Of a stretch of DNA of 64,000 nt, positions 18,029 through 26,015 are shown in pieces; the first letter of the stretch is position 1, and the number at the start of each line of letters is the position of its first letter. The position numbers and the translations under genes are program-made. Origin of the DNA: JAENVU01 sp963801105 (lineage in GTDB: Bacteria > Actinomycetota > Acidimicrobiia > IMCC26256 > JAENVU01); assembly GCA_963801105.1 (NCBI GenBank), contig CAWDDH010000003.1, positions 3,596,001-3,660,000 on the forward strand, written 5' to 3'. The notes beneath the pieces are model-generated. The model was not told the DNA's origin and made no database searches. It saw only the letters and a program-made list of their open reading frames with translations.

Positions 18029-19393
18029 TCAGTCGGTACGGGACTCCGCCGGTGGTGCCGACACCGCGGCGGACTCGGCCATCGCGTCGATCGTGGCCTG
18101 CTGGAGGCGGTTCACCTGCCCGATGATGGGATCGATCTGCCAGGCGGTGAGCCGGCGCACGATCCGCTTGAGCGACGACGCGCCCGGCCGCGCCGAGCGG
18201 GCCTCGGGCATCGCCAGCGGGGTGACCCGCCGCAGCGGCGCGGTGCGCGCCGCCAGTCGGCGCCGGACACCCGATGACGCCGCACCGGTCCCGGGTTGGC
18301 CGACGCGGCCGGGGTGACGCCGCCCGGCGCGCGCCCGGATCTCGGCCAGGACCGCGTCACGCCCCGTCGTCGGCCAGTTCCCCGACACCCGCACGTCGTC
18401 GACGAGCCCCGCGACCGCCCGCATCGCCCGCTCGAGCTCCTCGTCGCTCCCGACGAGCGTCGCCTCGCCGACCACCTGGTCGGCGAGGCCACCGGCGCGG
18501 GATGCGATCACGGGTCGGTCGTAGAGCGCAGCGCGCTCGCAGACGCCCGAGGACCAGATCAGTCGGTACGGCAGGACGAGCGCGTCGCACGCGACGATCC
18601 ACACGTCGAACTCGGCGTCGCTCACGTACTCCTCGTGCAGCGACACGCCCGGAGTGCCTTCTGCGAGCTCGCGCAGCTCGTCGACGTAGGCGACGTACTC
18701 GTTGTCCTCGACGCGCACCGACCCCACGATGTCCAGCCGACAGCCATGGTCAGCGAGCCCCGCGAAGGCCTGGATCGCACGGTCGAAGCCCTTGTGTGGC
18801 TGGAGGAAGCCGATCGACAGGAACATGAACCCTTCGGCCGGGAGCCCGAGTCGCTCGCGCGCCTCCGAACGCTCGACCGACGTCCGGCGCTCGAAGTTCG
18901 CGCCGTGGTCGGCGACCGAGACCTGCTCGGGATCCAGGCCGAACGCGGCGCTGAGCTCGATCCGCTCCCGTTCGGTGTGCGTGCTCACCCGCGTCGCGGC
19001 GCGGAACATCGCGCGCGCCGCCACCGCCTCTGCACGCGTCGCCGGACCGTGATGTGGGTACTCGTGCACCCGGAGCTCGATGTCATGCGCCGCGGTCCAG
19101 GCCGCCGCGAGCGCGGCGTAGGTCGCGGCGCGCTCTGACGGAGTGGCGGTCGGTGCGAAGAACACCGCGGGGTGGTACTGCACGATCACGCGGTCGTAGG
19201 CGCGCACCCGGCGGGCCAGCGCGAGCACGCCCCGCACGCCGACGAGGTCGAGGTGGTGATGGGCGGCCGACGGACCCGGGGACAGCACCTCGACATCGTG
19301 CCCGGCGGCGCGGAGGCGCTTGACCTCCTGGACCGCGTAGTTCGCCAGGCCGTCCCGGACCGGCGGATAGGGGCTCACCATCAGGATGCGCAC
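18029..19393 (-). CDS. glycosyltransferase family 4 with C-terminal extension
   Basis: GT-B glycosyltransferase, 454 aa. The N-terminal acceptor domain begins MRILMVSPYPPVRDGLANYA. The C-terminal donor domain has FLSIGFLQPHKGFDRAI and a nucleotide-sugar site around LPYRLIWSSGVCERAALYDRPVIA, where the canonical EX7E is weakly kept. After the GT fold, about 90 residues form an Arg/Ala-rich linker and a final amphipathic helix (IIGQVNRLQQATIDAMAES) that could tether the enzyme or a partner. It is separated by 1 nt from the preceding GT gene on the same strand, so the two are surely co-transcribed. Confidence 0.84.
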   Translation of the reverse strand: MRILMVSPYPPVRDGLANYAVQEVKRLRAAGHDVEVLSPGPSAAHHHLDLVGVRGVLALARRVRAYDRVIVQYHPAVFFAPTATPSERAATYAALAAAWTAAHDIELRVHEYPHHGPATRAEAVAARAMFRAATRVSTHTERERIELSAAFGLDPEQVSVADHGANFERRTSVERSEARERLGLPAEGFMFLSIGFLQPHKGFDRAIQAFAGLADHGCRLDIVGSVRVEDNEYVAYVDELRELAEGTPGVSLHEEYVSDAEFDVWIVACDALVLPYRLIWSSGVCERAALYDRPVIASRAGGLADQVVGEATLVGSDEELERAMRAVAGLVDDVRVSGNWPTTGRDAVLAEIRARAGRRHPGRVGQPGTGAASSGVRRRLAARTAPLRRVTPLAMPEARSARPGASSLKRIVRRLTAWQIDPIIGQVNRLQQATIDAMAESAAVSAPPAESRTD

Positions 19394-19394
19394 G

Positions 19395-20591
19395 TCAGCC
19401 CCACGGCAGCCAGGCGTCGATGGTGCGTTCGACCGCGTCGAGGACCGGGGGCCAGGTGTAGTGCCCGAGGACGTAGTCGCGTCCCGGTGCCGCGATGCTC
19501 GCAGCGGTGTCGGGCGCCTCGGCGACGAAGCGCAGGCACTCCTCGAACTCGTCGTCGTCGTCGTAGATCAGCCCGGCCGCCGAGCGGTCGCAGTGCCAGC
19601 GGTTGACCGCGCTCGCGCCCGTGGCGATCACGAGCGTGCCGGCGAGCCAGGCCTCCATGATCGTGCGCGAGAAGCTCTCGTAGGCCGAGGGCTGGATGTA
19701 CGCGGTGGCCGCGGCCATCGCGTCGTTGCGCTCGGACTCGGTGACGTACCCGAGATCGAACACCCGGTCCGCGATCATCGCCGGTGGGTCCACGACACCG
19801 TGGCCGACCGTGACGAGCGAGAGGTCGAGGTTGCCATCGACCACCGCCCGGGCGAACGCTTCGAGCATCCACTCCCAGTTCTTCCCGCCCTCGCGCCGGC
19901 CGGCGAAGAAGACGAACGGGCCCTTGATCCCGTGGCGGCGCCGGAACCCCTCGGGGTCGTACGCCTCGGGCACGTCGAGGCCCGAGCCGATGACCTCGTG
20001 ATCGGCGAGGCGCGGGTGGATGGCCCGGGCGAGGTCACGCTCGGGGTCCGAGAGGAACCAGAGCCCGCGCGACCCGGAGAACAACGGGTGGAACAGATCC
20101 AGATGCGCCTCCGGCTCGTCGTGCAGACAGGGCATCAGGATCGTGCGGTCGGGCACGATCTGCCCGCACGCGAACGCGGGCCAGAACAGGTACGGCGCGA
20201 ACACCAGCGCGCGGTAGTCGTCGGCGCGGTCGAGCAGGTAGTGGAACATCTCCGGCACCCGCAGGTCGTCGTTGATCCAGCGCTCCTGCTCGTGCATGCG
20301 CAGCGGTGCGCCCGCGACGATCGCCGCGTTGAACGCGGCGCGCTCGGCCCGGGGCGTGGAGATGACGGTCGGGAAGCGCCGCAGCGTGACGCCGTCGGCG
20401 ACGTCCTCGACACCCGGCGGGAACTCGTTCGCCCATGTGAAGTGGTCACGGGCGCAGGTCGTGAGGATGTCGACCTCCCAGCCCCGCCGCGCCAGCCCGT
20501 GCCCCATCTCGCGGAGGACGGATTCGGCGCCACCGACGACGCCATCCCCGTAACGTGCCGGGACGAACCCCAGCCGGCCTTTGCGCTCCAC
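19395..20591 (-). CDS. glycosyltransferase family 4
   Basis: GT-B glycosyltransferase, 398 aa from the GTG at 20591. Residues 9-25 (VPARYGDGVVGGAESVL) form the acceptor-side glycine loop. The donor domain shows FVFFAGRREGGKNWEWMLEAF and the EX7E-like YESFSRTIMEAWLAG. The acidic DDDDEFEECL stretch near the end is unusual but in frame. The frame is open for another 288 nt upstream without homology and overlaps the divergent GT gene, so the GTG is preferred. Its stop is 1 nt from the next glycosyltransferase start. The donor and linkage are unknown. Confidence 0.84.
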   Translation of the reverse strand: MERKGRLGFVPARYGDGVVGGAESVLREMGHGLARRGWEVDILTTCARDHFTWANEFPPGVEDVADGVTLRRFPTVISTPRAERAAFNAAIVAGAPLRMHEQERWINDDLRVPEMFHYLLDRADDYRALVFAPYLFWPAFACGQIVPDRTILMPCLHDEPEAHLDLFHPLFSGSRGLWFLSDPERDLARAIHPRLADHEVIGSGLDVPEAYDPEGFRRRHGIKGPFVFFAGRREGGKNWEWMLEAFARAVVDGNLDLSLVTVGHGVVDPPAMIADRVFDLGYVTESERNDAMAAATAYIQPSAYESFSRTIMEAWLAGTLVIATGASAVNRWHCDRSAAGLIYDDDDEFEECLRFVAEAPDTAASIAAPGRDYVLGHYTWPPVLDAVERTIDAWLPWG

Positions 20592-20670
20592 GGTGGGGCA
20601 ACTGTATCGGGCGCCCACCGCCGTTCCGGGACCCCTCGGGGTCGACGGGGCCGGCACTACCATCCACCCG

Positions 20671-21684
20671 ATGGACATCTGCGTCTGCGGTGCACAGGTG
20701 CCGTTCATGCGTGGCGGCGCAGAGGCCCTCATGGAGAACCTGGTCGACGCGTTCGTGGGGGCGGGGCACCGGGCCGAGTTGGTGCGCCTGCCCACCGTCT
20801 GGGACAAGGAGCGGATCTTCGACGCCGCGCTGGCCTGGCGCATGGTCCCGGTCGACGCCGACCTCGTGGTCGCGATCAACTTCCCCGCCTACTTCGTGCA
20901 GCACCCACGCAAGGTCATCTGGCTCGCTCACCAGCATCGCGGCGCGTACGACATGGTCGGTGGCCCGTGGTCGGACTTCGGCACCGACGACGACAGCCTG
21001 GAGCGCCAGCGCCTGCTGACCGAATGGGACACCCGAGCGCTCTCCGAGGCCACCCGGCTGCTCACGATCTCGGGGGTCGTGGCCGACCGCCTCGCCCGCT
21101 ACAACGGGCTCGCCTCGGAACCGCTGTACCACCCCGCTCCACTGTTCGACCGGCTCGCGCCGGGCCCGTTCGGGACTGCGCTCTTCTGCCCGCTCCGCCT
21201 CGAGGGCAACAAGCGCCCCGGACTCCTGGTGGACGCGCTCGCCCATGTGCGCTCCGGCACCCGGCTCGAGCTCGCCGGCCGCGGCTCACTGGCCGAGGAG
21301 CTGCGCGGCCGCGCCGTCGAGCGCGGCGTGGCCGACCGGCTCGACCTGCTCGGGTTCGTCGACGACGACGAGCTGGTGGCCCGTTACGCGCGTGCCCTTG
21401 CGGTCGTCTACGCCCCGCTCGACGAGGACTACGGGTACGTCACCCTGCAGGCGTTCCGCGCCGGCAAGCCCGTGATCACGGCGGTCGACTCGGGCGGGGT
21501 CCTCGAGTGGGTCGAGGACGGCGTCAACGGATTCGTGACCGATGGCAGCCCCGAGGCCATCGCCGCCGCCGTCGACCGGCTCGCGGCCGATCCCGCGCTC
21601 GCGGAGAAGATGGGCGCCGCCGGCCGGGAGCGGGTCGCCGACCTCGGCTGGGCGCCGGTCGTCGCCCGGCTCAGCGCGCCGTGA
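20671..21684 (+). CDS. glycosyltransferase family 4
   Basis: GT-B glycosyltransferase, 337 aa. The start MDICVCGAQVPFMRGGAEALM has the glycine-rich acceptor loop; WLAHQHRGAYDM follows. The donor half has LFCPLRLEGNKRPGLLVDAL, AVVYAPLDEDYGYVTLQAF and the EX7E-like spacing around it. It is first of a three-gene plus-strand operon: its stop overlaps the next GTG by 4 nt (GTGA). It is divergent, with a 79-bp gap, from the minus-strand GT gene. It probably builds the same polysaccharide as its neighbours. Confidence 0.86.
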   Translation: MDICVCGAQVPFMRGGAEALMENLVDAFVGAGHRAELVRLPTVWDKERIFDAALAWRMVPVDADLVVAINFPAYFVQHPRKVIWLAHQHRGAYDMVGGPWSDFGTDDDSLERQRLLTEWDTRALSEATRLLTISGVVADRLARYNGLASEPLYHPAPLFDRLAPGPFGTALFCPLRLEGNKRPGLLVDALAHVRSGTRLELAGRGSLAEELRGRAVERGVADRLDLLGFVDDDELVARYARALAVVYAPLDEDYGYVTLQAFRAGKPVITAVDSGGVLEWVEDGVNGFVTDGSPEAIAAAVDRLAADPALAEKMGAAGRERVADLGWAPVVARLSAP

Positions 21685-22586
21685 CCCTGCCCCTGCTCGG
21701 GCTCGTCGCGGGCTTCGACAGCGCCGACGCCATCGTGCCGCTGGTGGTCGCACTCCGTCCGTGGTGCCGACCGCACGCGTTGGACACCTCCCTCGGTGCT
21801 CCCGACGCGTATCTCGTGGCGAGCCCGTTCGCTCCGGGCATCGACCGAGCCCTGCGCGCCGCGGCGCCCACCGCGGTGGTCGTCAACTCGCTCGAACTGA
21901 TCCCCGACAACGTCGTCGAGCACGCCGACGTCCTGGTCGCGCGCGATCGCGCCGTGGCCGACGCGCTCGGGTCGCGTGCGATCGTGTTCGCCCGGGACTG
22001 GGTCCGCGCCGCCGACCACCCGCCGATCAGCCCCTTCGTCCGCGCGCGATGGCGCGAACGGCTCGGTATCGCCGACCGGTTCTTCGTTCGGCTGGGTGTC
22101 CAGGATGCCTGGACCGGCCCCGACGCCACCATCCCGGCAGCGCTCGCCGTCTGCACGGCCGCCGCGGTCCGCGGGCCCGCGTTGCTCACGGCGCTGGCGC
22201 TCGGCACACCCGTCGTGACCGACGACGACTCCGCGCGCCGCGTCGGCGCCGAGCCCGGCGTCCACGTGCTGACCGCGACACCCACGGCGGTGGACGTTGC
22301 CCTCGAGGAGCTCGCCGCGAATCCCGCGCGGGCGACCGCGATCGGCATCGGCGGGCGTCACCTCGTGGAGACGCGCCACGATCTCGGTGCGCTCGCGATC
22401 GACCTCCTCGACCGACTCGGGATCGGACCGGCACCGTTTCCGGACGCGCCGCTCGCATCGCTCGACGCCGAGCTCGCGGCGCTCGGCACCCCGGACGCCT
22501 CCCCGGTGGTGATCCGCGCGCTGCGGCGTGCGAGCAGGATCGCCGGTCCCGCCGACTGGGCCGACCTGACCGGACGGCGGCGATGA
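21681..22586 (+). CDS. unrecognised protein in a glycosyltransferase operon (GT-B-like fold suspected)
   Basis: A 301-residue cytoplasmic protein starting at GTG 21681 inside a GTGA overlap and ending in an ATGA overlap, so it is a real operon member. I do not recognise a family firmly. The layout is an N-terminal alpha/beta part (LPLLGLVAGFDSADAIVPL), then VVVNSLELIPDNVVEHADVLVARD, which resembles the middle of GT-B enzymes, then a C-terminal LTALALGTPVVTDDDSARRVGAEPG segment resembling the donor-site helix of glycosyltransferases. The EX7E glutamates are not evident. It may be a degenerate or accessory glycosyltransferase. Codon use matches its neighbours. Confidence 0.72.
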   Translation: MTLPLLGLVAGFDSADAIVPLVVALRPWCRPHALDTSLGAPDAYLVASPFAPGIDRALRAAAPTAVVVNSLELIPDNVVEHADVLVARDRAVADALGSRAIVFARDWVRAADHPPISPFVRARWRERLGIADRFFVRLGVQDAWTGPDATIPAALAVCTAAAVRGPALLTALALGTPVVTDDDSARRVGAEPGVHVLTATPTAVDVALEELAANPARATAIGIGGRHLVETRHDLGALAIDLLDRLGIGPAPFPDAPLASLDAELAALGTPDASPVVIRALRRASRIAGPADWADLTGRRR

Positions 22587-23872
22587 CCCACCCCGACCTC
22601 GACGACGCCGCCCGTGCGCAGCTGCGCGCGGCGGTCGCACCGACCTCGACCCCCGACACGATGTCGGTGCCGCCCGCGGCGCCCGAGCCGGCGCCGCCCG
22701 GACGACGGGCGGCGATGAAGCAGCGGATCCGCGACGCGACGCGCCCGGTGGCCGATCCCGCGCTCGACCGGCTCGCGAGCCTCGTGGCCGGCCGGCTCCG
22801 CCACACCATGCGCTCCGAGTACGACGAGCTCGCCGCGACCGTCGAGACGATGCGCGCCGAGCACGCCGAGCTGCGCCAGGCGCTCGACGGCGTCAACGCG
22901 TTCGGCGCAGGCGGTGCGGCCGGCCGGCTCGACTCCCTCGAGGTCAACAGTGAGCTGATGAAGGCCGAGCTGGGCGCGTTCCGGGCTTCGCTCGACGCGC
23001 TGGGGCGGGCGATCGCCCCCGCGGCCGGGTTGCCCGGGGTACCCGAGCGCTTCGCCGAGCTACGCGAGCAGGTGAACCAGATCGACCGGCGACTGCGCGC
23101 CGGTGGTGCCGTCGCGCCGACCGCACCCGCCGCGGACACGGCGAGCCCGCCCGTGGCGCTCCCGACGAGCGACGCGGAACCCACCGGCGGATTCGACTAC
23201 GTCGGCTTCGAGCGCCGCTTCCGCGGCGACTCCACCGAGGTGCTCGCGACACTCACCGAGCGCTATGCGGACCTCCTGGCCGACCACCAGCCGGTGCTCG
23301 ACTTCGGCTGCGGCCGGGGTGAGCTCGTGGCCGCGCTCGCCGTACGCGGGATCCGCGCCGAAGGCATCGACCCCGATCCGGGCATGGTCGCCGAGGCCCA
23401 GGGGCACGGTCGCGCCGTCCACCTCGGCGACGGGATCGAGTACCTGCGCGCGCTGGCGCCGCACTCGCTCGGCGCGATCGTGTCGGTCCACGTCGTCGAG
23501 CACCTGCCGCTCCCGGTGCTGGTCGAACTGCTCGAGCTCGCGGCATCACGGCTCGTGCCCGGCGGGCTCTTCGTCGCCGAGACCCCGAACCCGATGTCGC
23601 TCATCGTGCTCGGCAACTCCTACATCCTCGACCCGACCCACGTCTGGCCGCTGCACCCGTCGCTCATGACATTCCTCGCGGAGCGCGCCGGGTTCCGGGA
23701 CGTCGACCTCGCCTTCTACTCCCCGGCCGAGGCCTATCGGCTCGCGCCGATCGACGCCGGGCCCGACGCACCGGAGTGGGTGGAGGAGATCAACGACGCG
23801 CTGGGCCGCCTCAACGAGGTGCTGTTCGGTCCCCAGGAGTACGCCACGATCGCGCGGACCCCGCCGGGCTGA
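22583..23872 (+). CDS. class I SAM-dependent methyltransferase with N-terminal coiled coil
   Basis: A 429-residue protein. Residues 1-55 are a Pro/Ala-rich hydrophilic head. Residues of about 60-180 are strongly heptad-like (YDELAATVETMRAEHAEL, LREQVNQIDRRLR). A linker leads to the methyltransferase domain from about 205, with motif I VLDFGCGRGELVAAL near 238, GIDPDP, and VSVHVVEHLPLPVL. HVWPLHPSLMTFLAERAGF near the end is typical of glycan-locus methyltransferases. The combination of coiled coil and methyltransferase recalls the chain-capping WbdD logic, although the domain order differs. It is last in the operon and overlaps the previous gene by 4 nt. Confidence 0.85.
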   Translation: MTHPDLDDAARAQLRAAVAPTSTPDTMSVPPAAPEPAPPGRRAAMKQRIRDATRPVADPALDRLASLVAGRLRHTMRSEYDELAATVETMRAEHAELRQALDGVNAFGAGGAAGRLDSLEVNSELMKAELGAFRASLDALGRAIAPAAGLPGVPERFAELREQVNQIDRRLRAGGAVAPTAPAADTASPPVALPTSDAEPTGGFDYVGFERRFRGDSTEVLATLTERYADLLADHQPVLDFGCGRGELVAALAVRGIRAEGIDPDPGMVAEAQGHGRAVHLGDGIEYLRALAPHSLGAIVSVHVVEHLPLPVLVELLELAASRLVPGGLFVAETPNPMSLIVLGNSYILDPTHVWPLHPSLMTFLAERAGFRDVDLAFYSPAEAYRLAPIDAGPDAPEWVEEINDALGRLNEVLFGPQEYATIARTPPG

Positions 23873-24387
23873 TTCTGTCGGACGCGAGCAGCGGCTCCGG
23901 GGCTCATACCCGTTGTGACCGGATGGTCGGGGACCGGGGCCTCCGTACGCAGAGCCATCGTGGGGTGCTCGACCGGCAGGCACGGCCAGGGCCGTCGCGA
24001 TGCTCGCGCGACCGTCGCGAAGTTCGCGCGATCTCACGGAGCGCGCGCACATCGTCGGCTCACGCCGCGCGAACTTGCCAATGTCCTGACGTTCCACTTC
24101 GGTTTCATTGGCGCTCCTGCGCGGTTCTCCGCCTGGCATTGACGCCCTCCGTGGCCGGGCGCACCATCGGCCCGACCGCACGGTCGACCCGGACTGCACG
24201 CTGAGTCGAGACGGCTCCTCATTGACCGGGACGACGGTTCATAGGCGGGCCGGCAGTTCGCCGGCCGGTGCCGGAGGGAGTCCACATGACGAACGACACC
24301 GCAACGGTGGCCCCGTCACCTCCTTCCGTCTCCCACCGGCCCGTCGCGGTCACGGCCGGAACTTGCAGACGACCAAGGAGATCCATC
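23873..24387. other. 515-bp non-coding stretch with consecutive inverted repeats (possible structured leader)
   Basis: No convincing gene lies here. Three inverted repeats are seen. An 11-bp perfect pair AAGTTCGCGCG (24020-24030) / CGCGCGAACTT (24066-24076) is immediately followed by GCCAATG (24077-24083) / CATTGGC (24106-24112). A GC-rich hairpin GGCCGGC-AGTTC-GCCGGCC (24248-24266) lies just before a GGAGGG. Together they could form a structured 5' leader of the secreted-protein gene or a small RNA. An in-frame ATG at 24286 behind GGAGGGAGTCCAC is an alternative start for that gene, but codons from about 24360 (AGA, CGA, AGG) look non-coding. Confidence 0.5.
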
Positions 24388-25230
24388 TTGATCCGCAAAC
24401 GCATCCTGGGTGTCGTTGCGGTCGGTGGGCTGGTATTGGGGACGCTCGCCGTCTCCGTACCGGCCGGTGCCGACCTCGACGCCGGCACCGCAGGCAACCA
24501 GCTCGTGTCCTGCACGGGCATGACGACGATCACCAAGCTGAACCCGGCCATCACCGACGGCGCCACCGCGGCGTACACGAAGGGCAACATCAAGGCGTCG
24601 GACGGCACCAAGGTCGACCTGCTGGGCAATCCGGTCCCGGCCGACGCGACATCGTGTGACATCGACCTGGGCATCCGCACCGACCAGCCCGGCCAGTCCG
24701 TGAAGTACACCCTGGACACCCAGGCGACCACCAGCCCCCTCACCGTCACCGGCGGGAGCGGGCTCTATGCCGCCAAGGGCAAGTTCGCCGGCCACTTCTC
24801 CGGATCCTCGAGCTGTGTGACCGCGAACAACACCTACACGACCGACGGAAGCAACGGCGCCTACCCGCTCCAGGGCAAGCTGATCTTCAAGTTCCAGCAG
24901 GCTGACATGAAGGGCAAGCAGGCGCAGATGCAGCAGTACTTCCGTGCCGGCGCCTTCGACAACCCGCTGAACCCGGCGGAGCAACGCCTCACCGTCACCG
25001 GCATGGTGATCAAGGGCCCAGGTATTGGCGGCGACGTGAGCGCCACCATCTCGTTCTTCCCGACGAACTTCAAGAAGAACACTGACCCCTTCGCCTGCGT
25101 GGGTCTCGACGACCCCGCCGTGCCGACGGCACTGTCCGAGCTCATCATCACGCAGTCGCCGAACGGTACCGACGGCAGCGGGAACCCGACCGGACCCGTC
25201 GACCCCTGGAAGGTGAGCATTCCCAGCTAA
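24388..25230 (+). CDS. secreted protein of unknown function
   Basis: A 280-residue exported protein. TTG at 24388 sits 7 nt behind AAGGAG (24375-24380) and opens a textbook signal peptide (IRKRILGVVAVGGLVLGTLAVSVPAGA), cleaved near residue 26. An upstream in-frame ATG (24286) would add 34 residues with atypical codons. The mature protein is Thr/Gly/Asn-rich with two or more Cys residues (LVSCTGM, ATSCDIDLG, SSSCVTAN, FACVG) that could form disulfides, and is likely beta-rich. I recognise no family. The lysine-rich codon choice and GC below its neighbours fit a highly expressed secreted protein. A strong hairpin follows at 25248-25281. Confidence 0.78.
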   Translation: MIRKRILGVVAVGGLVLGTLAVSVPAGADLDAGTAGNQLVSCTGMTTITKLNPAITDGATAAYTKGNIKASDGTKVDLLGNPVPADATSCDIDLGIRTDQPGQSVKYTLDTQATTSPLTVTGGSGLYAAKGKFAGHFSGSSSCVTANNTYTTDGSNGAYPLQGKLIFKFQQADMKGKQAQMQQYFRAGAFDNPLNPAEQRLTVTGMVIKGPGIGGDVSATISFFPTNFKKNTDPFACVGLDDPAVPTALSELIITQSPNGTDGSGNPTGPVDPWKVSIPS

Positions 25231-25247
25231 CCCCCCCCAAGCACATT

Positions 25248-25281
25248 GGTTCGGGTCCGCCCGAAAGGGCGGACCCGAACC
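25248..25281 (+). terminator. 15-bp perfect hairpin with GAAA loop downstream of secreted-protein gene
   Basis: Inverted repeat 25248-25262 / 25267-25281 (GGTTCGGGTCCGCCC ... GGGCGGACCCGAACC) closed by a GAAA tetraloop, 17 nt after the stop. There is no U-tract after it, as is common for terminators of GC-rich actinobacteria. An eight-C run (25231-25238) precedes it. Confidence 0.8.
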
Positions 25282-25360
25282 GCGTCCGCAGGCGGTGGGT
25301 CGACCCGCGACCGCCCGGTACCTTTGCTTGCGGTTTCCCGTTCCCTGCCCCGGAGACCCG

Positions 25361-25978
25361 GTGTTCTCGCGATCTCTGCCTTCCGTCATCACGATCCTGG
25401 TGCTCATCGGCCTCGCGGCGCTGAGCGCCTGTAGCAGCTCGGGAAGCGCCACGAGCGCCACGACCATCACGACAACGGCCGCGAACCGTGCGCAGATCGC
25501 GGCCCGCACCACGAAGTGGCACGAGTACAACCGCGGCCGCACCAAGTTCCACCCGGCTGACACTGCGATCGCCCGTGACCTCGCCGAGCGCCTCCGCGCC
25601 TCCGCAATCACCTGCTCGGACTTCGGCGTCCTCGCGTTCGACATCACGACCGCTCCCTACATCGCGCAGGGCCTGCCGATCCCGTCCAGCGGGTCCAGCT
25701 GCACCGGCCCGAGCGATGAGGACGTCCTCTTCGAGGTCTACCGGGCGGCGAAACGGCCGAATGCCGCGGACCTCGTCGCGGCGAAGCGCAAGCTCCTCTG
25801 CCAGCGAGGCAGGGACCTCGGCCGCCTCCCGGACGGATCGAGCGACTTCCCCGGGATCCCCTACGTCATCAGCGCGGACAAGGTCTGGATCGTCGAGCCG
25901 GACACCTTCGAGACGAACCAGCGGATCGCCACCGCGCTCGGTCTGGAGTCACGTGACATGTGTGCGGGTATCACCTAG
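25361..25978 (+). CDS. putative lipoprotein of unknown function
   Basis: A 205-residue protein. GTG at 25361 is preceded by CGGAGA and starts a lipoprotein signal: hydrophobic VITILVLIGLAALSAC with lipobox LSAC, cysteine near residue 24. A Ser/Thr-rich linker (SSSGSATSATTITTTAA) follows, as in surface lipoproteins of actinobacteria. The mature part contains several cysteines (ITCSDFG, SSCTGPS, LLCQRG, MCAGIT) that could pair. No enzymatic motif is evident. It follows the terminator hairpin of the secreted-protein gene and is convergent with another lipoprotein gene, so these three exported unknowns form a small island between glycan genes. Confidence 0.75.
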   Translation: MFSRSLPSVITILVLIGLAALSACSSSGSATSATTITTTAANRAQIAARTTKWHEYNRGRTKFHPADTAIARDLAERLRASAITCSDFGVLAFDITTAPYIAQGLPIPSSGSSCTGPSDEDVLFEVYRAAKRPNAADLVAAKRKLLCQRGRDLGRLPDGSSDFPGIPYVISADKVWIVEPDTFETNQRIATALGLESRDMCAGIT

Positions 25979-26015
25979 CGACCCGGGATCGTCGTGCGCG
26001 TCGTCGGCGACGCAC

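Noticed and set aside
19386..21680. Long plus-strand frame in front of the short GT-operon protein
   Set aside because: It runs antisense to one glycosyltransferase gene and out of phase through another. Only the part from GTG 21681 has coding character.
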